Source of the DNA: Acidimicrobiaceae bacterium
GTDB lineage: Bacteria; Actinomycetota; Acidimicrobiia; Acidimicrobiales; Ilumatobacteraceae
Direction of reading: 5' to 3'
Length of the DNA: 64,000 bases
Assembly: GCA_024641005.1 (NCBI GenBank)
Contig: JAHEDX010000012.1
Span: forward strand, 1-64,000
Shown piece after piece: positions 20,263 through 29,331 of the stretch; the first letter of the stretch is position 1, and each line of letters starts with the position of its first letter. A program made the position numbers and the translations under genes. The notes under the pieces are model-generated. The model was not told the DNA's origin. It did no database searches and saw only the letters and a list, made by a program, of their open reading frames with translations.

Positions 20263-22388
20263 GACTCACCTCCTGCGCGTAACGGATCGATGCCAGGCAC
20301 CGGCCCGTTACGGGTGGCGATCAGGCTGCCGTCGGCTGCCACCTCGACCGACCATCCCGGTCGGATCACCGAGGTCGTCTCGCGTTCCTCGACCACCGCC
20401 GGCCCGTCGAACCTGGCGCCGGCGCCGAGATCGGCCCGGCGATACACCGGGGCGTCGACAGCGGGCGCTCCCCGGCCGAACACCATGGGTCGATGGCTCA
20501 CCGGCTGGGGCGGCCCCGTGGCGATCGCGAGCGTGCTCGATGGCTCGACGATCGTGGTGCGAGCCGAAGCAGACAGCCGCCACGTGACCGCCTCGACCGC
20601 CACATCGGGGATCGTGAGGCCATAGATGCGGCGGTATTCCTGGTCGAAGGCGTCGGTGACGTCGGACGGCGATGCCGGCCACGTGTCGCCCTCGCCGACC
20701 CAGATCGTGATCTCGTTGCCCTGCCCCGAATAGCGGGCGTCGACGCCGTAACGGAACTGGACTGCGTCGTCCGGCACTCCTGCGGCCGACAGCACGCGGC
20801 GCCCTTCGGCCCGCAGCTCGTCGAGCAGCGCGTCGCGCTCGGCGGGGTCGATGGTGTCGATCATCCGCGGGAGCGACCGCGCCAGGTCGATACGAACCGG
20901 CGACACGAGCGTTCCGAACGCCGACAGGACGCTGGCATTGACCGGGAAGATCAGTCGGTCGGACTCGAGCAGGTCGGCGACACCGCACGCGTGAACTGGC
21001 CCGGCACCGCCGAATGCGATCACCGTGACCCCGCGCAGGTCGACGCCCATCTCGACGCTGTGCATGCGTGCTGCAGCAGCCATGTTCTGATTGACGATCT
21101 CGTGCATACCGGCGGCCGTGTCGATGGTCGACAGGCCCAGCTGGGCGGCGACACGAGCGACGGCGGCGTCAGCCAGGTCCTGGTCGAGCGGCATGTCGCC
21201 GCCGAGGAACGCGTCGGGGTCGAGCAGCCCGAGTAGCACGTCGGTGTCGGTGACGGCCGGCTCGGTGCCGCCACGTCCATAGCTGGCCGGGCCCGGCTCG
21301 GCACCCGACGATTCGGGGCCGACCTTGAGCAGACCGAACTGGTCGACGCGACCGAGGCTGCCGCCGCCGGCACCGATCTCGACCAGATCGACCGAAGGAA
21401 CCGAGACCGGAAAGCCGGAGCCCTTCTTGAATCGATACGCGCGGGCCACCTCGAAGGTGTTCGTGAGCTCGGGCTCGCCGTGCTCGATCAGGCATGCCTT
21501 GGCGGTGGTGCCACCCATGTCGAAGCACAGCAGCCGCTCTTCGCCGAGCCGTTTCGCGAACCAGCTCCCCGCGAGCGCACCGGCTGCAGGACCACTCTCG
21601 ACGAGTCGGATCGGCGCCCGTGCTGCGTCGTCCGCCGAGACGACACCGCCATTCGACAGCATCATCAGCACCGAGCCACCGAAACCCTCGGCCGACAACC
21701 ACTTCTGCAGCTCGTCGAGGTAGGGCCCGATCACGGGCATCGTCGCGGCGTTACATGCCGTGGTGATCATGCGCGGGTATTCACGGATCTGCGGCGAGAT
21801 CTCCGCAGAAATGCACACTGGGACCCCGAGCTCGCGGCGTAGGTAGTCGGCAATCTTCTGCTCGTTGACGCGATTCACATAGCTGTTCAACAAGCAGATC
21901 GCGACCGACTCGACATGGGACGAGGCAAGTTGGCCGGCGAGTTGTGCCAGATCGTCCTCGGTCGGGTCGACGAGCACCTCGCCGGTGGCGCTGACGCGTT
22001 CGTCGATCTCGAACGTCAGCTCGCGGGCGATCGGAGGTGCCGGGAATTCGATCTGCAGGTCGTACATGTCGTAACGGTGCTCGTCACGGATCAGCAGAGT
22101 GTCGCCGAAGCCCTTCGTCGTGACCAGTCCGCTGCGCCCGATCTTGCCTTCGATCAACGCGTTCGTGATCAGCGTGGTGGCGTGCACGATCGGTGCGGTG
22201 ATCTCGTGCGGAGCGACGCCCGCTTTCGCCAAGAGCTGTGTGACGCCGGCGCGCACGCCGTCGAGCGGAGCGCTCGGCGTCGTGAGCGTCTTGTCGACCA
22301 CGATCCGCCCGGTTGCGGCGTCGAGCAGTACGACGTCGGTGAACGTGCCGCCGATGTCGACCGCGAGTCGCCAGTCGGTCTGTGTCAT
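20259..22388 (-). CDS. Hydantoinase A / oxoprolinase family protein
   Basis: WRLAVDIGGTFTDVVLLDAATGRIVVDKTLTTPSAPLDGVRAGV; FDMGGTTAKACLI; AFGGAGPVHACGVADLL. Confidence 0.94.
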   Translation of the reverse strand: MTQTDWRLAVDIGGTFTDVVLLDAATGRIVVDKTLTTPSAPLDGVRAGVTQLLAKAGVAPHEITAPIVHATTLITNALIEGKIGRSGLVTTKGFGDTLLIRDEHRYDMYDLQIEFPAPPIARELTFEIDERVSATGEVLVDPTEDDLAQLAGQLASSHVESVAICLLNSYVNRVNEQKIADYLRRELGVPVCISAEISPQIREYPRMITTACNAATMPVIGPYLDELQKWLSAEGFGGSVLMMLSNGGVVSADDAARAPIRLVESGPAAGALAGSWFAKRLGEERLLCFDMGGTTAKACLIEHGEPELTNTFEVARAYRFKKGSGFPVSVPSVDLVEIGAGGGSLGRVDQFGLLKVGPESSGAEPGPASYGRGGTEPAVTDTDVLLGLLDPDAFLGGDMPLDQDLADAAVARVAAQLGLSTIDTAAGMHEIVNQNMAAAARMHSVEMGVDLRGVTVIAFGGAGPVHACGVADLLESDRLIFPVNASVLSAFGTLVSPVRIDLARSLPRMIDTIDPAERDALLDELRAEGRRVLSAAGVPDDAVQFRYGVDARYSGQGNEITIWVGEGDTWPASPSDVTDAFDQEYRRIYGLTIPDVAVEAVTWRLSASARTTIVEPSSTLAIATGPPQPVSHRPMVFGRGAPAVDAPVYRRADLGAGARFDGPAVVEERETTSVIRPGWSVEVAADGSLIATRNGPVPGIDPLRAGGES

Positions 22389-22768
22389 CAGCCGTTCCTC
22401 AGATCGTCTCGTGGCGGAGCGAACACGTCGAGGATCCAGCACTCGTCGTATTCGTCGTCGCCGACGAACACGCTGTCGCCGTGCCACACCCCGTTGGTTG
22501 CCAGATATGCCTGGTGCTCGCCGAGCACCACCCGGTCGGTCGGGTCGTCATCGCCGATCCGGAAATCGAGGGCGCCGCGCACCACCACGCCCAACTGCTC
22601 ATGGTCGTCGTGCTTGTGGAGGAACGAGCCGGTCGCCCCACCCTTGATACGCCAGAAGCACAACTGGAGCTGTTCACCGGTGATGACCCTGCGCCGAAAG
22701 CCCGGACGGTCGGTTTCGACGAACTCGTCGTCATCGAAGAAGTGGCAGTACTGGGCGCTCAGGTCCAC
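22388..22768 (-). CDS. Cupin domain protein
   Basis: GATGSFLHKHDDHEQLGVVVRGALDFRIGD...NGVWHGDSVF; ATGA overlap with hydantoinase A; GTG start uncertain. Confidence 0.75.
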   Translation of the reverse strand: MDLSAQYCHFFDDDEFVETDRPGFRRRVITGEQLQLCFWRIKGGATGSFLHKHDDHEQLGVVVRGALDFRIGDDDPTDRVVLGEHQAYLATNGVWHGDSVFVGDDEYDECWILDVFAPPRDDLRNG

Positions 22769-22900
22769 GCCGGGACCCCGTTCGGGTGTGGATCGACGAT
22801 GCTCGTGGGTGCGTGGTCGGCGCCGCCGAGGCGACGCATTCCCTGGATCGTCATGCCCGATTCTCCCCCGGTGAACTGCCGACCCGATCGGCTGGACTGA

Positions 22901-22911
22901 TGGTCAGACCA
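22901..22911. promoter_or_regulatory. Candidate GntR/FCD operator TGGTCAGACCA upstream of the cupin-hydantoinase operon
   Basis: Palindrome TGGTC-A-GACCA, one of four copies in the locus. Confidence 0.75.
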
Positions 22912-23005
22912 TACCAGACCTCACCCGATTCGACGACTCGAATGATTCCCGACGCGATGCCCGAGCAGCAGCGGGCTCCGGAGCCGGACGGCAGCATCGT
23001 GGCCC

Positions 23006-24001
23006 TCACCCGGTGACCCCGATCAGCGCCGCGAACCGCCGGCGCCATTCGACCGATGCACGGTCGGCTTGTACGTTGACGAGTCCGGTGCGCTCGAGCG
23101 GCATGGTGCCTGGCACCATCTCGAGCATCCGCTTGTCCTCGGCGCCGATCGCCCGGTCGAACGTGATCACCTCTTGTGGATCGACGGAGAAGTCGTCATT
23201 GCGCCACACCACGAACGTGAACAACGAATGGGTGTCGTCGACCGGCGTGCTGCACAGCAACAAGATGTGTTCGAGGCCGTCTTCGTACCGGATCGTGCTG
23301 CGCACCGAGAACGGCAACTGGAAACCGGTGCTCATGTGTCGATGCACCACCGGTTCGGTGGTGCCGGTCGTGGCGACCGCCTGGTCGGGGTTGTTGGCAT
23401 CGACTTCGTAGGCGTAGCCGAACCAACCATTGTCGAGATCGCCGAGCTCGATGCGAGGCACGAGCGTGCTCTGCCCGGCACCGAACGTGCCGGTGTGGAC
23501 CCAAGGGAAATGACTGATGTCGCAGAAGTTGTCGACCATCCGGGTCGCACAGACACTCCAGTGCTGGATGCCGCTGTTGATCCGACGGAACCTCGGGTCA
23601 TCCTCGTGGGAGATCAGCGGGATGCCTTCGGACGGCTCACCGGGACACATCCACACCAACCCGTACCGCTCTTCGACGTTGACGCAACGCAGGTGAGCGG
23701 TCGGGGGAATCGCTGCGCCCTCGCCAGACGACGGCACGCCGATGCAGTGCCCTCGATCGCCGAACGACCAGCCGTGGTACGGACAGGTGAGCACGCCGTC
23801 GACGACGGCGCCCTGAGACAGCGGGGCTTCGCGGTGTGGACACCGATCCGGGGCAGCGACGACCGTTCCGTCGGCGGTTCGCCACACCACATAGCGATCC
23901 CCGAGCAGGGTGACTGCGTGGGGATCGCCGGCGATGTCGACACCTTCGGCGACCGGGTGCCACGCAGCTCGCAGCACCGGACTTGCGACGAATCCCGTCA
24001 T
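23006..24001 (-). CDS. Rieske 2Fe-2S oxygenase (VanA/PAO-like oxygenase component)
   Basis: CPHREAPLSQGAVVDGVLTCPYHGWSFG; DNFCDISHFPWVH mononuclear Fe site. Confidence 0.93.
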   Translation of the reverse strand: MTGFVASPVLRAAWHPVAEGVDIAGDPHAVTLLGDRYVVWRTADGTVVAAPDRCPHREAPLSQGAVVDGVLTCPYHGWSFGDRGHCIGVPSSGEGAAIPPTAHLRCVNVEERYGLVWMCPGEPSEGIPLISHEDDPRFRRINSGIQHWSVCATRMVDNFCDISHFPWVHTGTFGAGQSTLVPRIELGDLDNGWFGYAYEVDANNPDQAVATTGTTEPVVHRHMSTGFQLPFSVRSTIRYEDGLEHILLLCSTPVDDTHSLFTFVVWRNDDFSVDPQEVITFDRAIGAEDKRMLEMVPGTMPLERTGLVNVQADRASVEWRRRFAALIGVTG

Positions 24002-24043
24002 ACATCCCCCTCGGCAGCTCCGGACCGCCACCACAGTCCCGGA

Positions 24044-24054
24044 TGGTCAGACCA
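24044..24054. promoter_or_regulatory. Candidate GntR/FCD operator TGGTCAGACCA upstream of the Rieske gene
   Basis: Palindrome within GGATGGTCAGACCATCTGACCATCC, ~43 nt upstream of the start codon. Confidence 0.75.
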
Positions 24055-24121
24055 TCTGACCATCCGGGATATTACTCAGGGTCGACTCGGAACGCCAGCC
24101 GAACCCGACCGCAACACGCGC

Positions 24122-24865
24122 TCAACGCAAGTCGTCGACGATCGAGTGTTCGACCGTGACGAGGTGAGCGGTGACCGCGTCGTTCATCAGCGCGGAGTTC
24201 CCCGCGGCGAACGCATTCGCGATCGCGCGGTGGCCGGCGATCGCATCGACGACCAGCCGCCGAACCTCAGGCCGGTTCTGCTCATCGCGGAGGATCGCGT
24301 CGAAGTCGCGGGAGCGGAAGAGTTGATCGAGGACCTTTCCGTACAACTCGATCAGGAGCGGATTGCCGCACAGGGAGGCGATCGTCGTGTGGAACTCTCG
24401 ATCGAGCCGTCTGAATTCGTCGATCTCCAGATCGTCGTCGAAACGCTGCAGCAGCGAGCGCACCGCCTCACGGCCGGCATCGTCGGCGCGTTCGGCGGCG
24501 AGCGAGAAGATCGGGGCTTCGAGCACTCGGCGCGTCTCGAACAGCTCGCGCACGAATGTCTTGCGATTGTCACCGCGTTCGACCGACACCTCCGGCAGGT
24601 GCTCGGCGACACACGTGCGATTGCCGCGCCGCTCGATCACACCGAGCGACAACAAGCCCTGGATTGCTTCGCGAACCGACGTTCGAGCGACCTGGAACTG
24701 GTCGCTGAGCTCACGTTCGGACGGGATGCGAGCCCCGGGCGCCAGTTCGCCGGTGGTGATCCGTTGCAGCAGCTGCTCACGGATCTGGGTACTGACCGTC
24801 CGGCGGGACACGGGGTCGAAGGTCACGGGTTCAGACAGGACGGACTCCTCCAAGTGTGTGGACAT
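24122..24865 (-). CDS. GntR family (FadR/FCD subfamily) transcriptional regulator
   Basis: VSTQIREQLLQRITTGELAPGARIPSERELSDQFQVARTSVREAIQGLLSLGVIERRGNR plus helical FCD C-terminus. Confidence 0.93.
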   Translation of the reverse strand: MSTHLEESVLSEPVTFDPVSRRTVSTQIREQLLQRITTGELAPGARIPSERELSDQFQVARTSVREAIQGLLSLGVIERRGNRTCVAEHLPEVSVERGDNRKTFVRELFETRRVLEAPIFSLAAERADDAGREAVRSLLQRFDDDLEIDEFRRLDREFHTTIASLCGNPLLIELYGKVLDQLFRSRDFDAILRDEQNRPEVRRLVVDAIAGHRAIANAFAAGNSALMNDAVTAHLVTVEHSIVDDLR

Positions 24866-24927
24866 GGCGACCTTTGACGACATCTCGACGATACCTGCCG
24901 CGACATCCCAGGGTGACATCGTTGGAC

Positions 24928-24944
24928 CGATGGTCCGACCATCG
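24928..24944. promoter_or_regulatory. Candidate autoregulatory operator CGATGGTC-C-GACCATCG
   Basis: 17-bp palindrome ~63 nt upstream of the gntR start. Confidence 0.8.
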
Positions 24945-24988
24945 GCCCAGTCAGGCTACCGGCGCCGTGATCGCAGGACAAGACCAAC

Positions 24989-24999
24989 TGGTCAGACCA
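24989..24999. promoter_or_regulatory. Candidate GntR/FCD operator TGGTCAGACCA upstream of the VOC gene
   Basis: Fourth copy, ~64 nt upstream of the ATG at 25063. Confidence 0.75.
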
Positions 25000-25062
25000 T
25001 CGGACCGCGAGCTAGTGTTGGGCGAATCCCACGAACGGAACCGTCGCCATCGGAGGCCAGTG

Positions 25063-25551
25063 ATGCACGAATCGACCTACGACATCCACCCCGCCGAGGC
25101 CAGGTGGACCCATGTCGCCCTACGGGTCGACGACATCGACGCCACGATCGACTTCTACACCTCGATGACCCCGATGGTGCTGATCGACAAGCGCCAGGAC
25201 GACATGGGCTTCGGAGCATGGCTCGGCATGCCCGGTGCGACCACCAACCCGTTCATCCTCGTGGTCGCCCAGTTCCTCGAGGGGTGCGATCCCTTCGCCG
25301 ACGCGCCCAAGGAAGTGCTCGCGCCCTTCGCTCATCTCGGTGTCGAATTGCCCAGCCGCGATGCGATCGACGAGATGGCGGCCCGAGCCGAGGCCGCGGG
25401 TTGCCTGGCGATGCCAGCCACCATGATGCCGCCACCGATCGGATACATCTGCATGGTCCGCGATCCCGACGGCAACATGATCGAGTTCTCGTGGGACCAG
25501 GGCGTGTACGCCACCCTCCGCGACAAGTGGGGCCTCCCCGGCGACGCCTGA
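25063..25551 (+). CDS. VOC (glyoxalase/bleomycin resistance/dioxygenase) family protein
   Basis: RWTHVALRVDDIDATIDFYTSMTPMVLIDKRQ...YICMVRDPDGNMIEFSWDQGV. Confidence 0.9.
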   Translation: MHESTYDIHPAEARWTHVALRVDDIDATIDFYTSMTPMVLIDKRQDDMGFGAWLGMPGATTNPFILVVAQFLEGCDPFADAPKEVLAPFAHLGVELPSRDAIDEMAARAEAAGCLAMPATMMPPPIGYICMVRDPDGNMIEFSWDQGVYATLRDKWGLPGDA

Positions 25552-25661
25552 CTCCCGAGCACTCATCGGCCGATCGGCCGGCCGGTTTCGTCGCGAACTC
25601 GCAGATTCCATCCCCGTTGCAGATCTGTGCCGGCTCGGACCCGCCCGAACATGCAGCGACG

Positions 25662-27047
25662 TCAGGATCCAGAGGGGCGGCCACCGAGGGCAATCCACTG
25701 CTGCGATTCGGACAGAACGGGGAAGGCCTGCCGGGACGATCGGTCATACGCCTCCAGCCCTTGGGCGCCGAGGAAGAACGCGAACCGGCCGTCGGGTGAC
25801 CAGATCACAGTGGGAGCGGCGACCGGTTCGCCGAGCTGGACGAACTCGCCCGTGCCCAGGTCGATCAGACCGAGCGTGAACGCCCCGCCGTTCGACCGGG
25901 CGATCACGGCGCACATGGTTCCGTCGGGAGACACCGCTGGGCTGCGCGCCCCACCCCAGTTGGATGTGGGCTCGTAGCTCGTCTCCGGATTCCACGACGC
26001 CTCCAACTCACGCGCCTCGCCGGTCTCCCGGTCGGTCACCCAGACCCCACAACGCAGCCGAGCGTCACAGTCTCTGGCGACAGCGACAACGCTCGAGACA
26101 CCGAGCAGCACACCGGGGGCGACCAGTTCCGCAGACGACTCGCCGACCGAGTAATACTTGCCCGCCACGTCGACGATCAGATCGCCGTCCGCATCGACGG
26201 ACCAGGCCCAGCCGCTCGGCGGTATGTCGATCGTGGCGCCCGTCGTGTCACCGTGAAGATCGATCTCCTCGTAAGCGAGCGGTTCGGCCCAACCTCCCTG
26301 CGAGTAGCCCACGATCCGCCAGAACCGGCCGGTGCCGGGTTGCCACAGCGGTTGCCACGGCTCGCCCAGATTCACCGTTTCGGACGTACCGTCGTCGTAG
26401 GCCACGAGGCTCTCGCCGGCCGGGCCCCCGAACACGATCCAGTCATCCCCGACGACCATCGTGCCCGTATCGATCGAGGCGAAGGGCGGCAGCGGACGTT
26501 CGAGCAGCGTCTGGCTGGCCAGGTCGAGCTCGACCAATTCGCGAGAGCCGGTCACGCCGACCAGGGTGAGCTCGACACCGGCCACTCGCGGATCGAGTTC
26601 GACCGCTGCCAGGGTCGGCGCGCGCACGGTGGTCGTCGGACGAGACGCGGCGATCGTCGTCGTCGTCTCGACCCCTGGTATCGCCTCGCCCGGCAGGAGG
26701 GTGGTCGTCACCGCGATGGTCACGCCCGCCGTGGTCTCGGTGGGCGTGACAGACCCCTCCGTTCCACCGGCACGACCGATCAACCAGCCGAGCAACAACG
26801 CGAACACCCCGACCAGCGTCGCTGTCGTGTACAGCCGACGCTGGCTCGGATTCGAAGAAGTGTGGGACGGTTCGACCGGTTCGCCGATCACGACGTCACC
26901 TGTCTGACGAGCGGCAAGATCCGGGATCTGATCGTCCGGCTGCCGTTCGGGCGAGTGGCGTCCCCGCTGGCCGTCGATCGGATCGACGTTGGATGTCAGC
27001 TCGATCTCGATGCGCTCGGACTCCGGCCGGCCGTCCATCACCGACAT
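25662..27047 (-). CDS. Single-TM protein with beta-propeller-like C-terminal domain, function unknown
   Basis: LYTTATLVGVFALLLGWLIGRAGG TM segment, Thr-rich linker, repeated SPDGT/SPDGRFAFFLG propeller-type motifs. Confidence 0.7.
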   Translation of the reverse strand: MSVMDGRPESERIEIELTSNVDPIDGQRGRHSPERQPDDQIPDLAARQTGDVVIGEPVEPSHTSSNPSQRRLYTTATLVGVFALLLGWLIGRAGGTEGSVTPTETTAGVTIAVTTTLLPGEAIPGVETTTTIAASRPTTTVRAPTLAAVELDPRVAGVELTLVGVTGSRELVELDLASQTLLERPLPPFASIDTGTMVVGDDWIVFGGPAGESLVAYDDGTSETVNLGEPWQPLWQPGTGRFWRIVGYSQGGWAEPLAYEEIDLHGDTTGATIDIPPSGWAWSVDADGDLIVDVAGKYYSVGESSAELVAPGVLLGVSSVVAVARDCDARLRCGVWVTDRETGEARELEASWNPETSYEPTSNWGGARSPAVSPDGTMCAVIARSNGGAFTLGLIDLGTGEFVQLGEPVAAPTVIWSPDGRFAFFLGAQGLEAYDRSSRQAFPVLSESQQWIALGGRPSGS

Positions 27048-27096
27048 CAAACCACATTGCAGCGCATCCCGGTATCGCTCGCTACGGTTCGACGGC

Positions 27097-27492
27097 ATGG
27101 ACGCACGTACGACCGTCGAGCAGTATCTGACCGCGCTGTCGAATGCCGACGTCGACACAGTGATCCGTCTCGTCACCGACGACTTCAGCAACGAGCACAC
27201 CAGCACGCTCGGGTCGAGTTCGGCCGGCCGCGACGCCTACCGGGAACGGCTGCCCGGTTTCCTCGCTCAGTTCGTGGCCCTGCACTACGAAGTCGTCGAC
27301 CTCATCACCGAAGGGAACCGGGTCTCCGCTAGGTACCGGTTGACCGCGAACTTCGACGGCCACCCGATCGACATCCCGGGGGTCATGTTGTTCGAGACCC
27401 GCGACGGGCTGATCTCGCGTCGCACCGACGTCTGGGACAGCCTCACGTTCCTGCGCCAGACGGGGGCGGTCGACGAACGCCCGGCCAGGTAG
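27097..27492 (+). CDS. SnoaL-like / nuclear transport factor 2 family protein
   Basis: VEQYLTALSNADVDTVIRLVTDDFSNEHTS...NRVSARYRLTANFDG...MLFETRDGLISRRTDVWDSLTFLRQTG. Confidence 0.8.
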   Translation: MDARTTVEQYLTALSNADVDTVIRLVTDDFSNEHTSTLGSSSAGRDAYRERLPGFLAQFVALHYEVVDLITEGNRVSARYRLTANFDGHPIDIPGVMLFETRDGLISRRTDVWDSLTFLRQTGAVDERPAR

Positions 27493-27520
27493 GGTGACAC
27501 CGCAACACGACACAGATCAA

Positions 27521-27609
27521 ACGGGGAGCTCGCTGGCGCGGCGGGCTGAGAGGGTGGACGCCACCACCGACCCGAGAACCTGATCCGGGTAATGCCGGCG
27601 GAGGAACGA
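27521..27609 (+). promoter_or_regulatory. TPP riboswitch (THI element)
   Basis: acggggagctcgctggcgcggcgggCTGAGAgggtggacgccaccaccgACCCGAGAACCTGATCCGGGTAATGCCGGCGGAGGAAcg; the conserved THI core, directly upstream of thiamine genes. Confidence 0.95.
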
Positions 27610-27610
27610 C

Positions 27611-28270
27611 ATGGACGAAACAGTCATCGTGGTCACCGGGGCGGAACCACTCGACCCGACAGTCGTCGCGTCGCTCCCGGCACATGGCATCGTGATCGCA
27701 GCCGACGGTGCCCTCGACCACGCACTGTCGGCCGGGCTCACGCCGGCCGGTCTGGTCGGTGATCTCGACTCGGTCTCGGTGGCCGGATTGGAGTGGGCCG
27801 AGGCGCACGCCACCATCGAACGCCACCCTGCCGACAAGAACGAGACCGACACCGAACTCGCGCTGGCCATGGCCGCCGATCTCAACCCTGCCCGGCTGAT
27901 TCTGGTGTCGGGCGGCGGCGACCGGCTCGACCACACGTTCGCGGCGATCGGTGCACTGGGCCATCCCGGGCTCACGAGTGTGCCCGTCATCGAGGCATGG
28001 TGGGGGACGCAGCACATCCGGGTGCTGCACGGCCCCGGCCGACTGAGCTTCGACGTGATCCCCGGCACGACGATCTCCTTGCTCGCGATGCACGGCCGAT
28101 GCAAGGGCGTCTCGATCGCCGGCGTCAAATGGCCGCTCGACGCAGCTCGCCTGACACCCCTCGTCGGTCACGGCGTGAGCAATGTCGCCATCGGCGAGCG
28201 CATCGACATCACCGTCTCGGAGGGTGTGGTCACGATCATGACCACTGCGACGACCGAGCGCTCGTCATGA
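27611..28270 (+). CDS. thiN: Thiamine pyrophosphokinase (thiamine diphosphokinase)
   Basis: IVIAADGALDHALSAGLTPAGLVGDLDSVS...HPADKNETDTELAL...ILVSGGGDRLDHTFAAIGAL. Confidence 0.9.
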   Translation: MDETVIVVTGAEPLDPTVVASLPAHGIVIAADGALDHALSAGLTPAGLVGDLDSVSVAGLEWAEAHATIERHPADKNETDTELALAMAADLNPARLILVSGGGDRLDHTFAAIGALGHPGLTSVPVIEAWWGTQHIRVLHGPGRLSFDVIPGTTISLLAMHGRCKGVSIAGVKWPLDAARLTPLVGHGVSNVAIGERIDITVSEGVVTIMTTATTERSS

Positions 28271-29331
28271 TTCGCCGAACGATCTCGGCGGTCGTCATCA
28301 GCGCCCTCGCACTCGCGGCCTGCGCCGACGACAGCGCCACCAGCGACGAGCCCGACACCATCACGCTCGTCGCGTACGACTCGTTCCCGGCGGCCGACCC
28401 CGAGAACCCGATCTATCTCGCGCTCGCCGAGTTCACCGCCGACACCGGAATCGGCGTCGACATCCTGATCTCCGGCGACCCGGGAACGATGCTGTCCAAA
28501 GCAACGCTCACGGCCGGCAATCCCGAGGGCGACGTGATGTGGGGCGTCGACAACACCTATCTCTCTCGCGCTGTCGATGCCCAGGTCTTCGATCCCTATC
28601 TCGCGACCGGCGCCTCCGAGTTGCCCGACGAGTTCACCGAGCTCGTTCCGAACGGCGAGGCCACCCCGGTCGATTTCGGCGACGTGTGCGTCAACTACGA
28701 CATCGCTGCTCTCGCTGCGGCCGGCATCGAGCCGCCGACCTCGCTCGCCGACCTCGCGCTCCCCGAGTACGCCGGGCAACTCGTCGTCGAGAACCCGGCG
28801 ACCGAGTCGACCGGGCTGGCATTCCTGCTCGCGACGATCGCCGAGTTCGGTGACGACGGTTGGGAGGCGTACTGGACGGCGCTGCGAGCCAACGACGTCG
28901 AGATCGTCGACAGCTGGACGCAGGCGTACTACGAGTCGTTCAGCTGGTCGGGCGGATCTCGACCGCTGGTGGTGAGCTATGGGTCGAGCCCTCCGTTCGA
29001 GATGCTGTATGCGACCGAACCGCTCGAAGCGCCACCCACCGCAGTCGTCGAATCGACGTGCTTCAGGCAGGTGGAATTCGCGGGCGTCCTGCGCGGCACG
29101 GACGCCCCCAAGGCCGCCCGGCAGCTGGTCGACTTCTTGATCACCGAACGGTTCCAGCGTGAGGTGCCGTTGAACCTGTTCGTCTTCCCGGTCAACCCGA
29201 ACGTGGAACTGGCCGACGAGTTCGTCCGCTACGCCACCATCCCCGACCGACCTCTCAGCCTCGACCCGGCCGCGATCGATGCCGGGCGCTCGGACTGGAT
29301 CGACCGGTGGACCGATATCGCGATCCGTTGA
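28267..29331 (+). CDS. thiB: Thiamine ABC transporter substrate-binding lipoprotein
   Basis: Lipobox ALAACADD; LVAYDSFPAAD...GNPEGDVMWGVDNTYLSRAVD...VCVNYD...SYGSSPPFEMLYA. Confidence 0.92.
   Translation: MIRRTISAVVISALALAACADDSATSDEPDTITLVAYDSFPAADPENPIYLALAEFTADTGIGVDILISGDPGTMLSKATLTAGNPEGDVMWGVDNTYLSRAVDAQVFDPYLATGASELPDEFTELVPNGEATPVDFGDVCVNYDIAALAAAGIEPPTSLADLALPEYAGQLVVENPATESTGLAFLLATIAEFGDDGWEAYWTALRANDVEIVDSWTQAYYESFSWSGGSRPLVVSYGSSPPFEMLYATEPLEAPPTAVVESTCFRQVEFAGVLRGTDAPKAARQLVDFLITERFQREVPLNLFVFPVNPNVELADEFVRYATIPDRPLSLDPAAIDAGRSDWIDRWTDIAIR

Noticed and set aside
23102-23118. Palindrome ATGGTGCCTGGCACCAT sharing the GGTGCCTGGCACC core with the 60444 hairpin
   Set aside because: Lies inside the Rieske CDS encoding ...MVPGTM...; most simply explained by codons, so not called as a repeat copy.
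23069-24877. 602-aa plus-strand ORF
   Set aside because: Antisense to the Rieske and GntR genes, which have clear family motifs; high-GC artefact.
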